A DNA stretch of 11,989 bases from Eubacteriales bacterium (GTDB lineage Bacteria; Bacillota_A; Clostridia; Christensenellales; Aristaeellaceae): the NCBI GenBank assembly GCA_030528845.1, contig JAUMYC010000061.1, positions 1 to 11,989 on the forward strand, in the 5' to 3' direction. The notes beneath the pieces are model-generated. The model was given only the letters and a program-made list of their open reading frames with translations. It was not told the DNA's origin and searched no databases. Position numbers and translations under genes: made by a program. Positions 1 through 9,193 of the stretch are shown piece after piece (position 1 is the stretch's first letter; each line of letters begins with the position of its first letter).

Positions 1-2
1 AG

Positions 3-656
3 TGCGAGATCTTCCTCGTCGAGGGCGACAGCGCCGGCGGCAGCGCCAAGACCGGGCGAGACCGCTTCTTCCAGGCTATCCTGCCCCTGCGCGGCAAGAT
101 CCTGAACGTGGAAAAAACGCGCAAGGACCGCATCCTCGCCAACGACGAGATCAAGGCCATGATCACGGCCTTCGGCGGCGGTTTCGACGACCAGTTCGAC
201 ACCTCCAAGCTGCGCTACCACCGCATCGTCTGCATGACGGACGCGGACGTGGACGGCAGCCATATCCGCATTCTGCTGCTCACCTTCTTCTACCGCCATA
301 TGCGCCCGCTGATCGACGAGGGCTACGTCTACATCGCGCAGCCGCCGCTGTATAAGGTCACGAGGGGCAAGAGCGAGCGCTATCTCTACGACGACGGGGC
401 GCTGCAGGCGTATCTGGCCGAGCTCGGCCCGGACGCCAAGCCCGACATCCAGCGCTACAAAGGCCTTGGCGAAATGAGCTCCGAGCAGCTCTGGGAGACC
501 ACCATGAACCCGGAAACGCGCAGCATGTATCGCGTGACGGTGAAGGACGCCATCGAGGCGGACCAGCTGTTCACGCTGCTCATGGGCGATCAGGTCGAAC
601 CCAGACGCGATTTCATCGAAAAGAACGCCAAGCTGGTCGCGGATCTGGATATCTAA
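3..656 (+). CDS. gyrB: DNA gyrase subunit B, C-terminal part (5' truncated by window edge)
   Basis: This is the ATPase-bearing subunit of DNA gyrase, which with GyrA introduces negative supercoils. Only the last 217 codons are inside the window; they start in the TOPRIM domain. The TOPRIM glutamate is in the motif EGDSAGG (fragment residues 7-13) and the metal-binding acidic cluster is DADVDGSH (residues 80-87). The conserved block QRYKGLGEM and the C-terminal tail contacting GyrA follow. The roughly 165-residue insertion found in proteobacterial GyrB is absent, so this is the short Firmicutes-type form. ParE is the main alternative, but the immediate gyrA neighbour and the C-terminus favour GyrB. 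The TAA stop (654-656) lies directly against the repeat array, and no T-tract terminator follows, so readthrough into gyrA is expected. Confidence 0.97.
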   Translation, partial: CEIFLVEGDSAGGSAKTGRDRFFQAILPLRGKILNVEKTRKDRILANDEIKAMITAFGGGFDDQFDTSKLRYHRIVCMTDADVDGSHIRILLLTFFYRHMRPLIDEGYVYIAQPPLYKVTRGKSERYLYDDGALQAYLAELGPDAKPDIQRYKGLGEMSSEQLWETTMNPETRSMYRVTVKDAIEADQLFTLLMGDQVEPRRDFIEKNAKLVADLDI

Positions 657-872
657 AGGCCAATGGCGTGCCTTACGAGGGCCCGCCATTACGGCATTCG
701 TACCGAATGCCTGGCCTTGAGCGAGTGACGGCCAATCTCGAATTTCTTTCAGAAATCCGGGATTACGGCATCCGTGCCGGATTCCTGGCCTCTAAAACAG
801 ATGGCCAATGGCGTGCCTTATGGGGGCCCGCCATTACGGAATCCGTACCGGATTCCTGGCCCCTAAAACAGA
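657..872. repeat. 216-bp tandem repeat, copy 1
   Basis: First copy of the 216-bp unit, beginning directly after the gyrB stop codon. Subunit order is H1a-H2, H1b-H2, H1a-H2. By eye it differs from copy 2 at 8 of 216 positions. Four of the eight lie in the first H2 hairpin (693-711) and form two compensated base-pair changes (GGCATTCG/CGAATGCC here, GGAATCCG/CGGATTCC in copy 2). Confidence 0.93.
734..764 (+). repeat. Long imperfect hairpin H1b in copy 1 (second copy at 950-980)
   Basis: The arms AATCTCG (734-740) and CGGGATT (758-764) pair over 7 bp with one U-G wobble in RNA. After a single A/C mismatch, ATTTCT (742-747) and AGAAAT (751-756) pair over 6 bp around a TTC loop. The identical 31-nt sequence recurs at 950-980. 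It replaces the H1a hairpin in the middle subunit of each 216-bp unit, so two different hairpin modules sit in the same slot. Confidence 0.85.
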
Positions 873-1088
873 AGGCCAATGGCGTGCCTTACGAGGGCCC
901 GCCATTACGGAATCCGTACCGGATTCCTGGCCTTGAGCGAGTGACGGCCAATCTCGAATTTCTTTCAGAAATCCGGGATTACGGCATCCGTGCCGGATTC
1001 CTGGCCCCTAAAACAGAAGGCCAATGGCGTGCCTTACGGGGGCCCGCCATTACGGAATCCGTGCCGGATTCCTGGCCCCTAAAACAGA
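873..1088. repeat. 216-bp tandem repeat, copy 2
   Basis: Second copy, abutting the first with no gap. The H2 hairpins at 909-927 and 1054-1072 have perfect 8-bp arms GGAATCCG/CGGATTCC around a TAC or TGC loop. The one at 983-1001 has a single C/T mismatch. Because 216 is divisible by three, one reading frame stays open across both copies, which creates a spurious repetitive ORF. Confidence 0.93.
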
Positions 1089-1143
1089 AGGCCAATGGCA
1101 CCTGTTTGTATACGGAGCCGAAAAATTGCTTTGACAGATCATT

Positions 1144-1150
1144 AAGGAGG
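1144..1150 (+). promoter_or_regulatory. Ribosome binding site of gyrA
   Basis: AAGGAGG lies 8 nt before a TTG codon at 1159-1161. This strong site fixes TTG as the gyrA start: no ATG is suitably placed, and the resulting N-terminus has the usual length before the conserved [18 protein letters not shown] block. Confidence 0.9.
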
Positions 1151-1158
1151 CAAATACA

Positions 1159-3645
<2,487 letters not shown>

Positions 3646-3661
3646 GATAAAAAACAGCCCG

Positions 3662-3715
3662 CAGGGGAGGGCCCGAGCGAACGCAAAGGCCCTCCCCTGT
3701 TGTGTTTTCTTTTTG
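3662..3715 (+). terminator. Rho-independent terminator after gyrA
   Basis: A perfect 12-bp stem, CAGGGGAGGGCC (3662-3673) with GGCCCTCCCCTG (3688-3699), encloses a 14-nt loop and is followed by a T-rich tract (3700-3715). It sits 16 nt after the gyrA stop, so it closes the gyrB-gyrA transcript and separates it from the degV gene. The A-run just before the stem might give some activity on the other strand. Confidence 0.93.
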
Positions 3716-3762
3716 TATAGGTAAAATGTGGCGGTTTTTGGGCAAAGGGGCAAATCTGCCCA

Positions 3763-3791
3763 TTGTCTTTCCTGCCCAGATAGGGTATGCT
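3763..3791 (+). promoter_or_regulatory. Candidate sigma-A-type promoter for the degV gene
   Basis: TTGTCT (3763-3768) and TATGCT (3786-3791) are separated by 17 nt; each matches 4 of 6 consensus bases. Lying after the gyrA terminator and about 44 nt before the chosen degV start, it is well placed. If correct, transcription begins after the ATG at 3787, which supports the downstream start at 3835. Confidence 0.45.
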
Positions 3792-3834
3792 GATAAGCGA
3801 TGAAATATGGCTGCTTTTGAAAGGAGCAACTGGA

Positions 3835-4719
3835 ATGAGCGTACGCATCGTGACAGATTCCACCGGTGATCTGCCGCTTTCCTATATCAAAGAACACGGG
3901 CTGACCGTGCTGTCCTTCCCCGTGACCATCGGCGGGAAGGAATATCTGGTCGGTCCGGATGAAAACGCGCCCGGATGCATTGCGACGGAAGAGTTTTACG
4001 GGCTCATCGCGCAGGGCGAACGCGCCACGACGGCGCAGATCCCGCTGGAGACCTATCTCAAGACCTTCCGCAGCGCCCTTGAGCAGGGCGAGGACGTGCT
4101 CTATCTGTGCTTCTCCTCCGGCCTCACGGGCACGATGAACAGCGCCCGCCTTGCCGCGCAGGAGCTCGCCGAGCGCTTCCCCGAGGGCAAGGTGCTCTTT
4201 GTGGACACGAAATGCGCCTCTCTGGGCGAAGGCCTGATCGTGCAGAAGACGCTCGAAAAAATGGAGAGCGAAGGCGGCACGGTCGAGGAGCTGGCCGCGT
4301 ATGCCGAAGGGCTCGTGCAGAAGATGAAGCTCTGGTTCACCGTGAACGACCTGCACTATCTGGCCAAGGGCGGCCGCCTGTCCGGCTCGGCCGCGTTCGT
4401 GGGCTCTCTGCTGAGCGTAAAGCCCGTCATGGATATGAGCGCGGAGGGCAAGCTCGTCCCGCGCGAGAAGATCCAGGGGCGCAAAAAGGCGCTCAAGGTC
4501 ATTGCGGATAAATACCTTGCGCAGGGTGACCCGGCCAAGCAGCCCTTGTACATCGCCTATGCCGGCTGCGAGGAGGACGCGCTCTTCATCAAGCGCTATG
4601 TCGAGGAAAAGGGCGGCAGAGTGGGCATGATGACGCAGGTCACGCCGGTCATCGTCTCGCACACCGGCCTCGGAGTCATCGCCGTGTGCTATTTCAGCGA
4701 CGAGCCGCGCAACCCCTGA
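3835..4719 (+). CDS. DegV family fatty-acid-binding protein (FakB type)
   Basis: This 294-residue protein belongs to the DegV/FakB family. Members bind a fatty acid and present it to the kinase FakA, which makes acyl-phosphate for phospholipid synthesis; that role comes from family knowledge and the partner kinase is not here. Visible family blocks are the N-terminal VRIVTDSTGDLP (residues 3-14), SSGLTGTMNSAR (94-105), LHYLAKGGRLSG (173-184) and HTGLGVIAV near the C-terminus. Where many members have a TSQPS-like loop it reads TTAQIP (65-70). The start at 3835 follows AAAGGAG by 8 nt and gives the usual family N-terminus; an in-frame ATG at 3787 would add 16 residues but overlaps the likely -10 box. 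The gene is monocistronic, with a terminator on each side. The bound lipid cannot be inferred. Confidence 0.93.
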   Translation: MSVRIVTDSTGDLPLSYIKEHGLTVLSFPVTIGGKEYLVGPDENAPGCIATEEFYGLIAQGERATTAQIPLETYLKTFRSALEQGEDVLYLCFSSGLTGTMNSARLAAQELAERFPEGKVLFVDTKCASLGEGLIVQKTLEKMESEGGTVEELAAYAEGLVQKMKLWFTVNDLHYLAKGGRLSGSAAFVGSLLSVKPVMDMSAEGKLVPREKIQGRKKALKVIADKYLAQGDPAKQPLYIAYAGCEEDALFIKRYVEEKGGRVGMMTQVTPVIVSHTGLGVIAVCYFSDEPRNP

Positions 4720-4736
4720 GAGCGAAAATAAAAAAG

Positions 4737-4781
4737 AAAACAGCCCCGCGAAAGAGCGTTCTTTCGCGGGGCTGCTGTTTT
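4737..4781. terminator. Bidirectional terminator between degV and the ABC permease gene
   Basis: A 15-bp perfect stem, arms 4741-4755 and 4760-4774, encloses the tetraloop GCGT. Reading rightward the stem is followed by CTGTTTTG. Reading leftward the A-rich stretch 4726-4740 becomes a long T-tract. The genes on both sides converge here (degV stop at 4719, permease stop at 4802), so one hairpin serves both; the minus-strand T-tract is the stronger. Confidence 0.92.
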
Positions 4782-4801
4782 GCGTTGGGAAGGGGAGCGC
4801 G

Positions 4802-5830
4802 TCAGCGTTCCTCTCGGAAATAAGCGATGCCCAGACTTGCCGGCGGCTGATCCTCGCGCTTTTTGCGGAAGGAGGTGATGATCAGCACGATGATGGTCAC
4901 GATGTAGGGCAGCATCTTGAAGAATTCCTGCGTCGCGTTGGCGATGGGCAGGCGGGTGTAGAGCATGTACAGGCCGCCGAAGAGGATGGAGCCCCAGATG
5001 GCGTGGCCGGGCTTCCAGCGGGCGAAGATGACCAGCGCGATAGCCAGCCAGCCGCGGTCGCCGAAGGCGTCGTTCTGCCATGTGCCGCCCATGTACTCCA
5101 TGACGAAATACAGGCCGCCCAGACCGGCGATGCCCGCGCCGATGCAGGTGGTGATGTATTTATACTTGTCTACGGGGATGGAGGCCGCGTCCGCCGTGGC
5201 GGGGCTTTCGCCGATGGCGCGCAGGTTCAGGCCCACGCGGGTCTTGGCGAGCACCCAGCCGGCCACGATGGCGATGGCGATGGCGAGGTAGGTCAAAAAG
5301 CCGTAGGAGCAGAACATGGTGCAGAGCGCGTTGAGGAAGGGGTTGTTCAGCACGACCTCGCTCTCCGCAAAGGGCAGGCATTCCTTGAAGGCCTTGCCGG
5401 TGAAATAGACGGTGATCTGGCCGGTCTTGCCGGTCAGCTTCATGATGGAGCCGCCCAGGAAGTTGCCAAGGCCCACGCCGAAGGTGGTCAGCGCAAGGCC
5501 GGAGACGTTCTGGTTGGCGCGCAGGGTGACGGTGAGCACGCAATAGACGAGGCCGCCGAGCACGGCTGCGATGAACGCGCACAGGAAGCTGATGCTCACG
5601 GCGACGAAGGCGTTGGGGGTGGCCACGGCGTTTTCATAGAGGAACGCGCCGATGAGGCCGCCGATGCCGCCCATATACATGATGCCCGGCAGGCCGAGGT
5701 TGAGATGGCCGGATTTTTCGGTGAGGATCTCGCCGGTCGCGCCGAAGAGCAGGGGCATGCCCTGCGTCACGGCTGCGCGGAAAAAGGCCGCGGTAAAGAA
5801 GCTCTGCAGAACAGTGATGATAAACTGCAT
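4802..5830 (-). CDS. Nucleoside-type ABC transporter permease (second permease, YufQ/PnrD/NupQ-like)
   Basis: A 342-residue polytopic membrane protein of the BPD_transp_2 (branched-chain amino acid/ribose/BMP) permease family, and the last gene of the operon. The signature TEKSGHLNLGLPGIM (residues 37-51) matches the conserved segment of the smaller permease in PnrABCD/NupNOPQ-type nucleoside importers. Multiple hydrophobic segments run through the chain, and the C-terminus has charged residues (SFRKKREDQPP). The ATG is 1 nt past the stop of the upstream permease gene, and the GGAGG ribosome binding site lies inside that gene's end, so translation is probably coupled. It should pair with the product at 6980-5832 to form the membrane channel. 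Nucleoside uptake is inferred from the family; sugar or other substrates cannot be excluded. Confidence 0.93.
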   Translation of the reverse strand: MQFIITVLQSFFTAAFFRAAVTQGMPLLFGATGEILTEKSGHLNLGLPGIMYMGGIGGLIGAFLYENAVATPNAFVAVSISFLCAFIAAVLGGLVYCVLTVTLRANQNVSGLALTTFGVGLGNFLGGSIMKLTGKTGQITVYFTGKAFKECLPFAESEVVLNNPFLNALCTMFCSYGFLTYLAIAIAIVAGWVLAKTRVGLNLRAIGESPATADAASIPVDKYKYITTCIGAGIAGLGGLYFVMEYMGGTWQNDAFGDRGWLAIALVIFARWKPGHAIWGSILFGGLYMLYTRLPIANATQEFFKMLPYIVTIIVLIITSFRKKREDQPPASLGIAYFREER

Positions 5831-5831
5831 C

Positions 5832-6980
5832 TTAGTAGACCTCCTTCCTGCCGCCGCGGAAGATGAGCCTGTAGTTGATGAAGAACTCGCTTCCGAGGAT
5901 GAAGAACAGGATCACGCCGGTGATGATATCGCTGAAGGCCTTATTGAGGCCGCAGCTGCTCGCCACGCCCTTTGCGCCGTAATCCATAAACACGAGGAAG
6001 AAGGAGACGAGCACCATCACAAAGGGGTTGAACTTGGAGAGCCATGTGACGATGATGGCGGTGAAGCCGCGCCCGTCGGAGGTGTCTACGGAGATGGTGT
6101 GGCTCGAGCCGGAGACGAGGATGAACCCGGCCAGGCCGCACAGCGCGCCGGAGAGCAGCATCGTGCGCACGATGACCTTTTTTACGTTGATGCCGGCGTA
6201 GCGCGCGGTGTTCTCGCTCTCGCCGACGACAGTGATCTCATAGCCCTGCTTGGTGTAGCGGATATAGACGAACATGAGGATGGTCAGCGCGAGCACGATG
6301 ACGACGTTGATCATATAGTTGCCCGAGCCGAACCACTGCGACATCCAGTCCGTGGTCATATGGCCGGCCTTGGTGGCGCGGTTGATCACGCCGATGGAGC
6401 CGGAGCCCTTCTTGGCCTCCCAGATGATGGAGAAGGCCGCTACGATCTGGGTGGCGATGTAGTTCATCATGAGGGTGAAGAGGGTCTCGTTGGTGTTCCA
6501 GCGCGCCTTGAACACGGCGGGCACGAGGCCCCAGACGAGGCCGGCGAGCATGCTCGCGCCGATCATGGTCGCAAAGAGGACGAAGGTGGGCATGCTCTCG
6601 CCGCAATAGCGCATGACGGCCGCAGTGGCAAGGCCGCCCACGAGGATCTGGCCTTCGCCGCCGATGTTCCAGAACTTCATGCGGAAGGCCGGCGTGAGCG
6701 CGAGCGCCACGCACAGAAGGATCATCGTGTCGCGCACGGTGTCCCAGATGGTGATCATGCGGAATTCCCAGGAGATATCGGACGAGCCGAAGGTGGATTC
6801 CCACATGATGCGGTATACATAGAACGGGTTCAGGCCGGTGATCCAGAGGATCAGCGCGGAGCAGACCACCAGCGCCGCGAAGATCGCCCCCGCGCGCACC
6901 AGAAGCCCCTGCCAGACGGTCACGCCGTCGCGCTTGGCCATGCGCACGAGCGGGTCGTGCATCGTATGCAGATCAGCCAT
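5832..6980 (-). CDS. Nucleoside-type ABC transporter permease (first permease, YufP/PnrC/NupP-like)
   Basis: A 382-residue inner-membrane permease of the BPD_transp_2 family, the larger of the two in this operon. Family-diagnostic stretches are FWNIGGEGQILVGGLA (residues 103-118) and NETLFTLMMNYIA (164-176), which occur in permeases of BMP/PnrA-type importers. A cytoplasmic N-terminus of about 25 residues precedes the first membrane segment (roughly 28-49), and several further hydrophobic helices follow up to about residue 370. Its start codon overlaps the end of the ATPase gene by 8 nt (6973-6980), and it ends 1 nt before the next permease start. Such tight packing implies one transcript and coupled synthesis of complex subunits. 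The substrate, likely nucleosides, is inferred from the family only. Confidence 0.94.
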   Translation of the reverse strand: MADLHTMHDPLVRMAKRDGVTVWQGLLVRAGAIFAALVVCSALILWITGLNPFYVYRIMWESTFGSSDISWEFRMITIWDTVRDTMILLCVALALTPAFRMKFWNIGGEGQILVGGLATAAVMRYCGESMPTFVLFATMIGASMLAGLVWGLVPAVFKARWNTNETLFTLMMNYIATQIVAAFSIIWEAKKGSGSIGVINRATKAGHMTTDWMSQWFGSGNYMINVVIVLALTILMFVYIRYTKQGYEITVVGESENTARYAGINVKKVIVRTMLLSGALCGLAGFILVSGSSHTISVDTSDGRGFTAIIVTWLSKFNPFVMVLVSFFLVFMDYGAKGVASSCGLNKAFSDIITGVILFFILGSEFFINYRLIFRGGRKEVY

Positions 6981-8526
6981 TTGTCTCGCCGTCCTTTCTG
7001 TATTTGGTCATCAGCAGGCCGACCTCTTCTTTGGTGGTGCTGCGCGCATCCACCACGCCGGAGACCTGGCCGCCGCAGAGCACGACGATCCTGTCTGCCA
7101 GAGCGAGCAGCACGTCCAGATCCTCGCCGACATAGATCACGGCCGCGCCGTCTTCTTTTTCCTTGTTCAGCAGGTTGTAGATCGTGTAGGAGGTGTTGAT
7201 ATCCAGACCGCGCACGGCGTAGGCCGTCATCAGCACAGTCGGCGCGTTGGCGATCTCTCGCCCGACGAGCACCTTCTGCACGTTGCCGCCGGAGAGACGG
7301 CGCACGGGGGTGTTGATGCCGGGGGTGACCACGCCCAGATCCTTTACGATCTGCTCGGAGAGTTTTTTGGGGCTCTTGCGGTGCGTAAAGGCGCCGCCGC
7401 CCTCGCGGTAGGAGCGCACCATCATGTTGCCCGTCATGCCCATGGAGCCGACAAGGCCCATGCCCAGACGGTCTTCCGGCACGAAGGAGAGCGCAACGCC
7501 CATCTCGCGGATCTGCATGGGCGTCTTGCCCAGCAGGTTTTCCTGCTTGCCGGTCTTCGGGTCGAAATAGGTGATCTTGCCGGAGACGGCGCTCTGCAGG
7601 CCGGCGATGGCCTCGAGCAGCTCCTTCTGGCCAGAGCCTGCGATGCCCGCGATGCCGAGGATCTCGCCCGCGTAGGCCTCGAGGGAGACGCTGTCGAGCG
7701 TCTTGGTCAGCGTCTTGTCCACGCACGTCAGGTTTTCCACCCGCAGGCGCAGCTTTTCGTCCTTGGGCGTGTGGCGGTCGATGTCCAGATCCACCCTCTT
7801 GCCCACCATCATTTCCGTCAGGGAGCTCTCCGTGGCGGTGTCCGTGGCCACGCTGCCGATATACTCGCCCTTTCGGATGACGGCCACGCGGTCGGAAATG
7901 GAGAGCACCTCGTGCAGCTTATGGGTGATGATGATGATGGCCTTGCCGTCGGCGCGCATGTTGCGCAGCACGTCGAAGAGGCGCTCGGTCTCCTGCGGAG
8001 TGAGCACGGCCGTCGGCTCGTCCAGAATGAGGATGTTCGCGCCGCGATAGAGGATCTTCAGGATCTCGACCGTCTGCTTCTCGGAGACGGACATGTTGTA
8101 GATCTTCTTCTCCGGGTCGATGGAGAAGCCGTATTTGCGCGCCAGCTCGTGTACCTTCAGGGAGACTTCCTTGAGGTTGAGCCGGCCCTCGCTCTGCATG
8201 CCCAGCGCGATATTCTCCGCCGCGGTGAAGATATCGACCAGCTTGAAGTGCTGGTGGATCATGCCGATGCCGTTGTCGTAGGCGTCCTTGGGCGAGCGGA
8301 TGGAGACCTCTCTGCCGTCGATGAGGATGTGGCCTTCGTCCGGGTAATAGATGCCGGAGAGCATGTTCATCAGGGTCGTCTTGCCGGAGCCGTTTTCGCC
8401 GAGGAGGGAGAGGATCTCGCCCTTTTTCACCGTCAGGCTGATCTTGTTGTTGGCGACGACCTTGCCGAAGAATTTGCTGATGGAACGAAGCTCAATGGCG
8501 TTTTCGCTGGTGTGCGCCGCTGCCAT
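6973..8526 (-). CDS. Nucleoside-type ABC transporter ATP-binding protein, two ABC domains (YufO/PnrB/NupO-like)
   Basis: A 517-residue cytoplasmic ATPase with two fused ABC domains that powers the importer. Domain 1 is complete: Walker A GENGSGKT (43-50), Q-loop HQHF (91-94), signature MSVSEKQ (145-151), Walker B ILILDEPTA (165-173) and switch His202. Domain 2 is degenerate at Walker A (GIAGSGQKEL, 294-303), as is normal for this family, but keeps LSGGNVQ (411-417). Its Walker B region reads VLMTAYAVRGLDI, where relatives usually have an A-Q/N-P-T-RGLD pattern. The start at 8526 is chosen because homology begins there (IELRSISKFFG) behind GGAGG (8543-8539), although the 12-nt gap is long. An 81-codon upstream extension is open but looks non-coding and overlaps the divergent gene. 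First gene of the three-gene operon. Confidence 0.94.
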   Translation of the reverse strand: MAAAHTSENAIELRSISKFFGKVVANNKISLTVKKGEILSLLGENGSGKTTLMNMLSGIYYPDEGHILIDGREVSIRSPKDAYDNGIGMIHQHFKLVDIFTAAENIALGMQSEGRLNLKEVSLKVHELARKYGFSIDPEKKIYNMSVSEKQTVEILKILYRGANILILDEPTAVLTPQETERLFDVLRNMRADGKAIIIITHKLHEVLSISDRVAVIRKGEYIGSVATDTATESSLTEMMVGKRVDLDIDRHTPKDEKLRLRVENLTCVDKTLTKTLDSVSLEAYAGEILGIAGIAGSGQKELLEAIAGLQSAVSGKITYFDPKTGKQENLLGKTPMQIREMGVALSFVPEDRLGMGLVGSMGMTGNMMVRSYREGGGAFTHRKSPKKLSEQIVKDLGVVTPGINTPVRRLSGGNVQKVLVGREIANAPTVLMTAYAVRGLDINTSYTIYNLLNKEKEDGAAVIYVGEDLDVLLALADRIVVLCGGQVSGVVDARSTTKEEVGLLMTKYRKDGETNG

Positions 8527-8571
8527 TTTCGAGTTGCACCTCCGTTTTTCGCTTTGGTGTGCGCGCCCCGC

Positions 8572-8601
8572 GGGCGCATATAAATAAGTGCTTACAGTAT
8601 A
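8572..8601 (-). promoter_or_regulatory. Weak candidate -10 region for the ABC operon, with leader hairpin
   Basis: On the minus strand TATACT (8601-8596) resembles a -10 box, about 70 nt before the ATPase start. No convincing -35 is found at 16-18 nt. Just inside the leader, 8563-8577 forms a 6-bp GC-only hairpin (GCGCCC/GGGCGC). The stretch 8527-8737 between the two divergent genes must hold promoters for both, but I cannot identify them firmly. Confidence 0.3.
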
Positions 8602-8737
8602 CAGCAGCCATGTTATTTCCGCACGTTTTTCCCCATCTTCATCAGAAAAAAATATCGCCTGCGGGCTGTAACAAACGGGCCGCCGGGCGCATCTAACAGG
8701 CGGAAGGGGCCACAGAGAGAAAGGAGAGAAAGAGAAA

Positions 8738-9124
8738 ATGATCACGATCTCAAAACGCGCGTTGATCATAGGCGTTTGCGCGCTGCTGCTCGTCGCGGCG
8801 ATCGCCGTGGGCGCGCCCTTTGCCGTGCGCAGGATCCGCGATATCGGCTATGTATTCGTCGGGGAGGAATGGACGCAGGTCGGCTCCTATTCGGGCGGCA
8901 AAGGCTGCATGCTGGTGGATTTTCACAGCTCGCAAGGCCCGAGCAGGATACTGGTGCGCATGGACAGCTGCGAGGGGGGCGTCTGGACGGAGGGCGGCAC
9001 TGTGCCGCTGGAGGTAGGCTTTGAGACCGTCTTCGCCTTGACCGACGCGCAGGAGTATCGCTTTTACGCGTGCAATCTGGAGGGCTACGACGGGGGCTGC
9101 CGCCTGGTCTTTGAGCCCTACTGA
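8738..9124 (+). CDS. Small hypothetical membrane-anchored or exported protein
   Basis: I do not recognise a family for this 128-residue protein. Residues 1-7 carry Lys and Arg, residues 8-30 are strongly hydrophobic, and RRIR follows at 31-34: either an uncleaved signal anchor or a signal peptide. The remaining ~95 residues would lie outside the membrane, have alternating hydrophobic patterns suggestive of beta strands, and carry four cysteines (57, 78, 112, 121) that could make two disulfides. It begins with ATG behind AAGGAG (8721-8726, 11-nt gap) and ends at its own terminator. Base composition matches the neighbours. It lies opposite in orientation between the substrate-binding protein gene and its transporter operon. 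A role in the transporter is possible but not shown. Confidence 0.78.
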   Translation: MITISKRALIIGVCALLLVAAIAVGAPFAVRRIRDIGYVFVGEEWTQVGSYSGGKGCMLVDFHSSQGPSRILVRMDSCEGGVWTEGGTVPLEVGFETVFALTDAQEYRFYACNLEGYDGGCRLVFEPY

Positions 9125-9137
9125 CCGCGAACAGCAT

Positions 9138-9171
9138 AAAAAAGTGCCTGTGCAGACGCACAGGCACTTTT
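9138..9171. terminator. Bidirectional terminator shared by the small gene and the substrate-binding protein gene
   Basis: A 14-bp perfect stem (9140-9153 with 9158-9171) with an AGAC loop lies 15 nt after the small gene's stop and 22 nt after the binding-protein stop on the other strand. The stem carries its own A-run at the left and T-run at the right, so both readings end in U; the minus-strand run is longer (TTTTTT). It shows that binding protein and ATPase genes are not simply one transcript. Confidence 0.9.
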
Positions 9172-9193
9172 GTTACCCCTTAAAATAGGGGAA

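Larger units (their letters stand above)
657..1099. repeat. Higher-order tandem array of palindromic units between gyrB and gyrA
   Basis: A 216-bp unit occurs twice head to tail (657-872 and 873-1088) and a third copy begins (1089-1099) but stops after 11 bases. Each unit holds three ~72-bp subunits. The subunits share a 19-nt dyad (H2) at 693-711, 767-785, 838-856, 909-927, 983-1001 and 1054-1072, with spacings of 74, 71, 71, 74 and 71. Before each H2 lies a longer hairpin of one of two types: H1a, 29 nt with arms AATGGCG/CGCCATT, at 662-690, 807-835, 878-906 and 1023-1051; or H1b, 31 nt, at 734-764 and 950-980. After each H2, TGGCC and GGCCA pair across a 12-13-nt linker (H3). In a transcript almost the whole array could fold into consecutive stem-loops. 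The array carries no unique spacers, transposase or credible gene. Function is unknown. Confidence 0.95.

Noticed and set aside
657..1099. The repeat array as a CRISPR
   Set aside because: Subunits are contiguous and all parts recur; there are no unique spacers and no cas genes.
3787..3834. Upstream in-frame ATG at 3787 for the degV gene
   Set aside because: No ribosome binding site precedes it, it overlaps the likely -10 box, and family homology begins at the ATG at 3835.
5652..8583. Long plus-strand ORFs (5652-7199 and 6838-8583) opposite the ABC operon
   Set aside because: Antisense shadows of well-supported permease and ATPase genes, with His/Asp/Ala/Arg-rich translations and no ribosome binding sites.
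8527..8769. An 81-codon N-terminal extension of the ABC ATPase
   Set aside because: It overlaps the start of the divergent gene, lacks family similarity and gives a peptide unlike an ABC protein; GGAGG precedes the Met at 8526.
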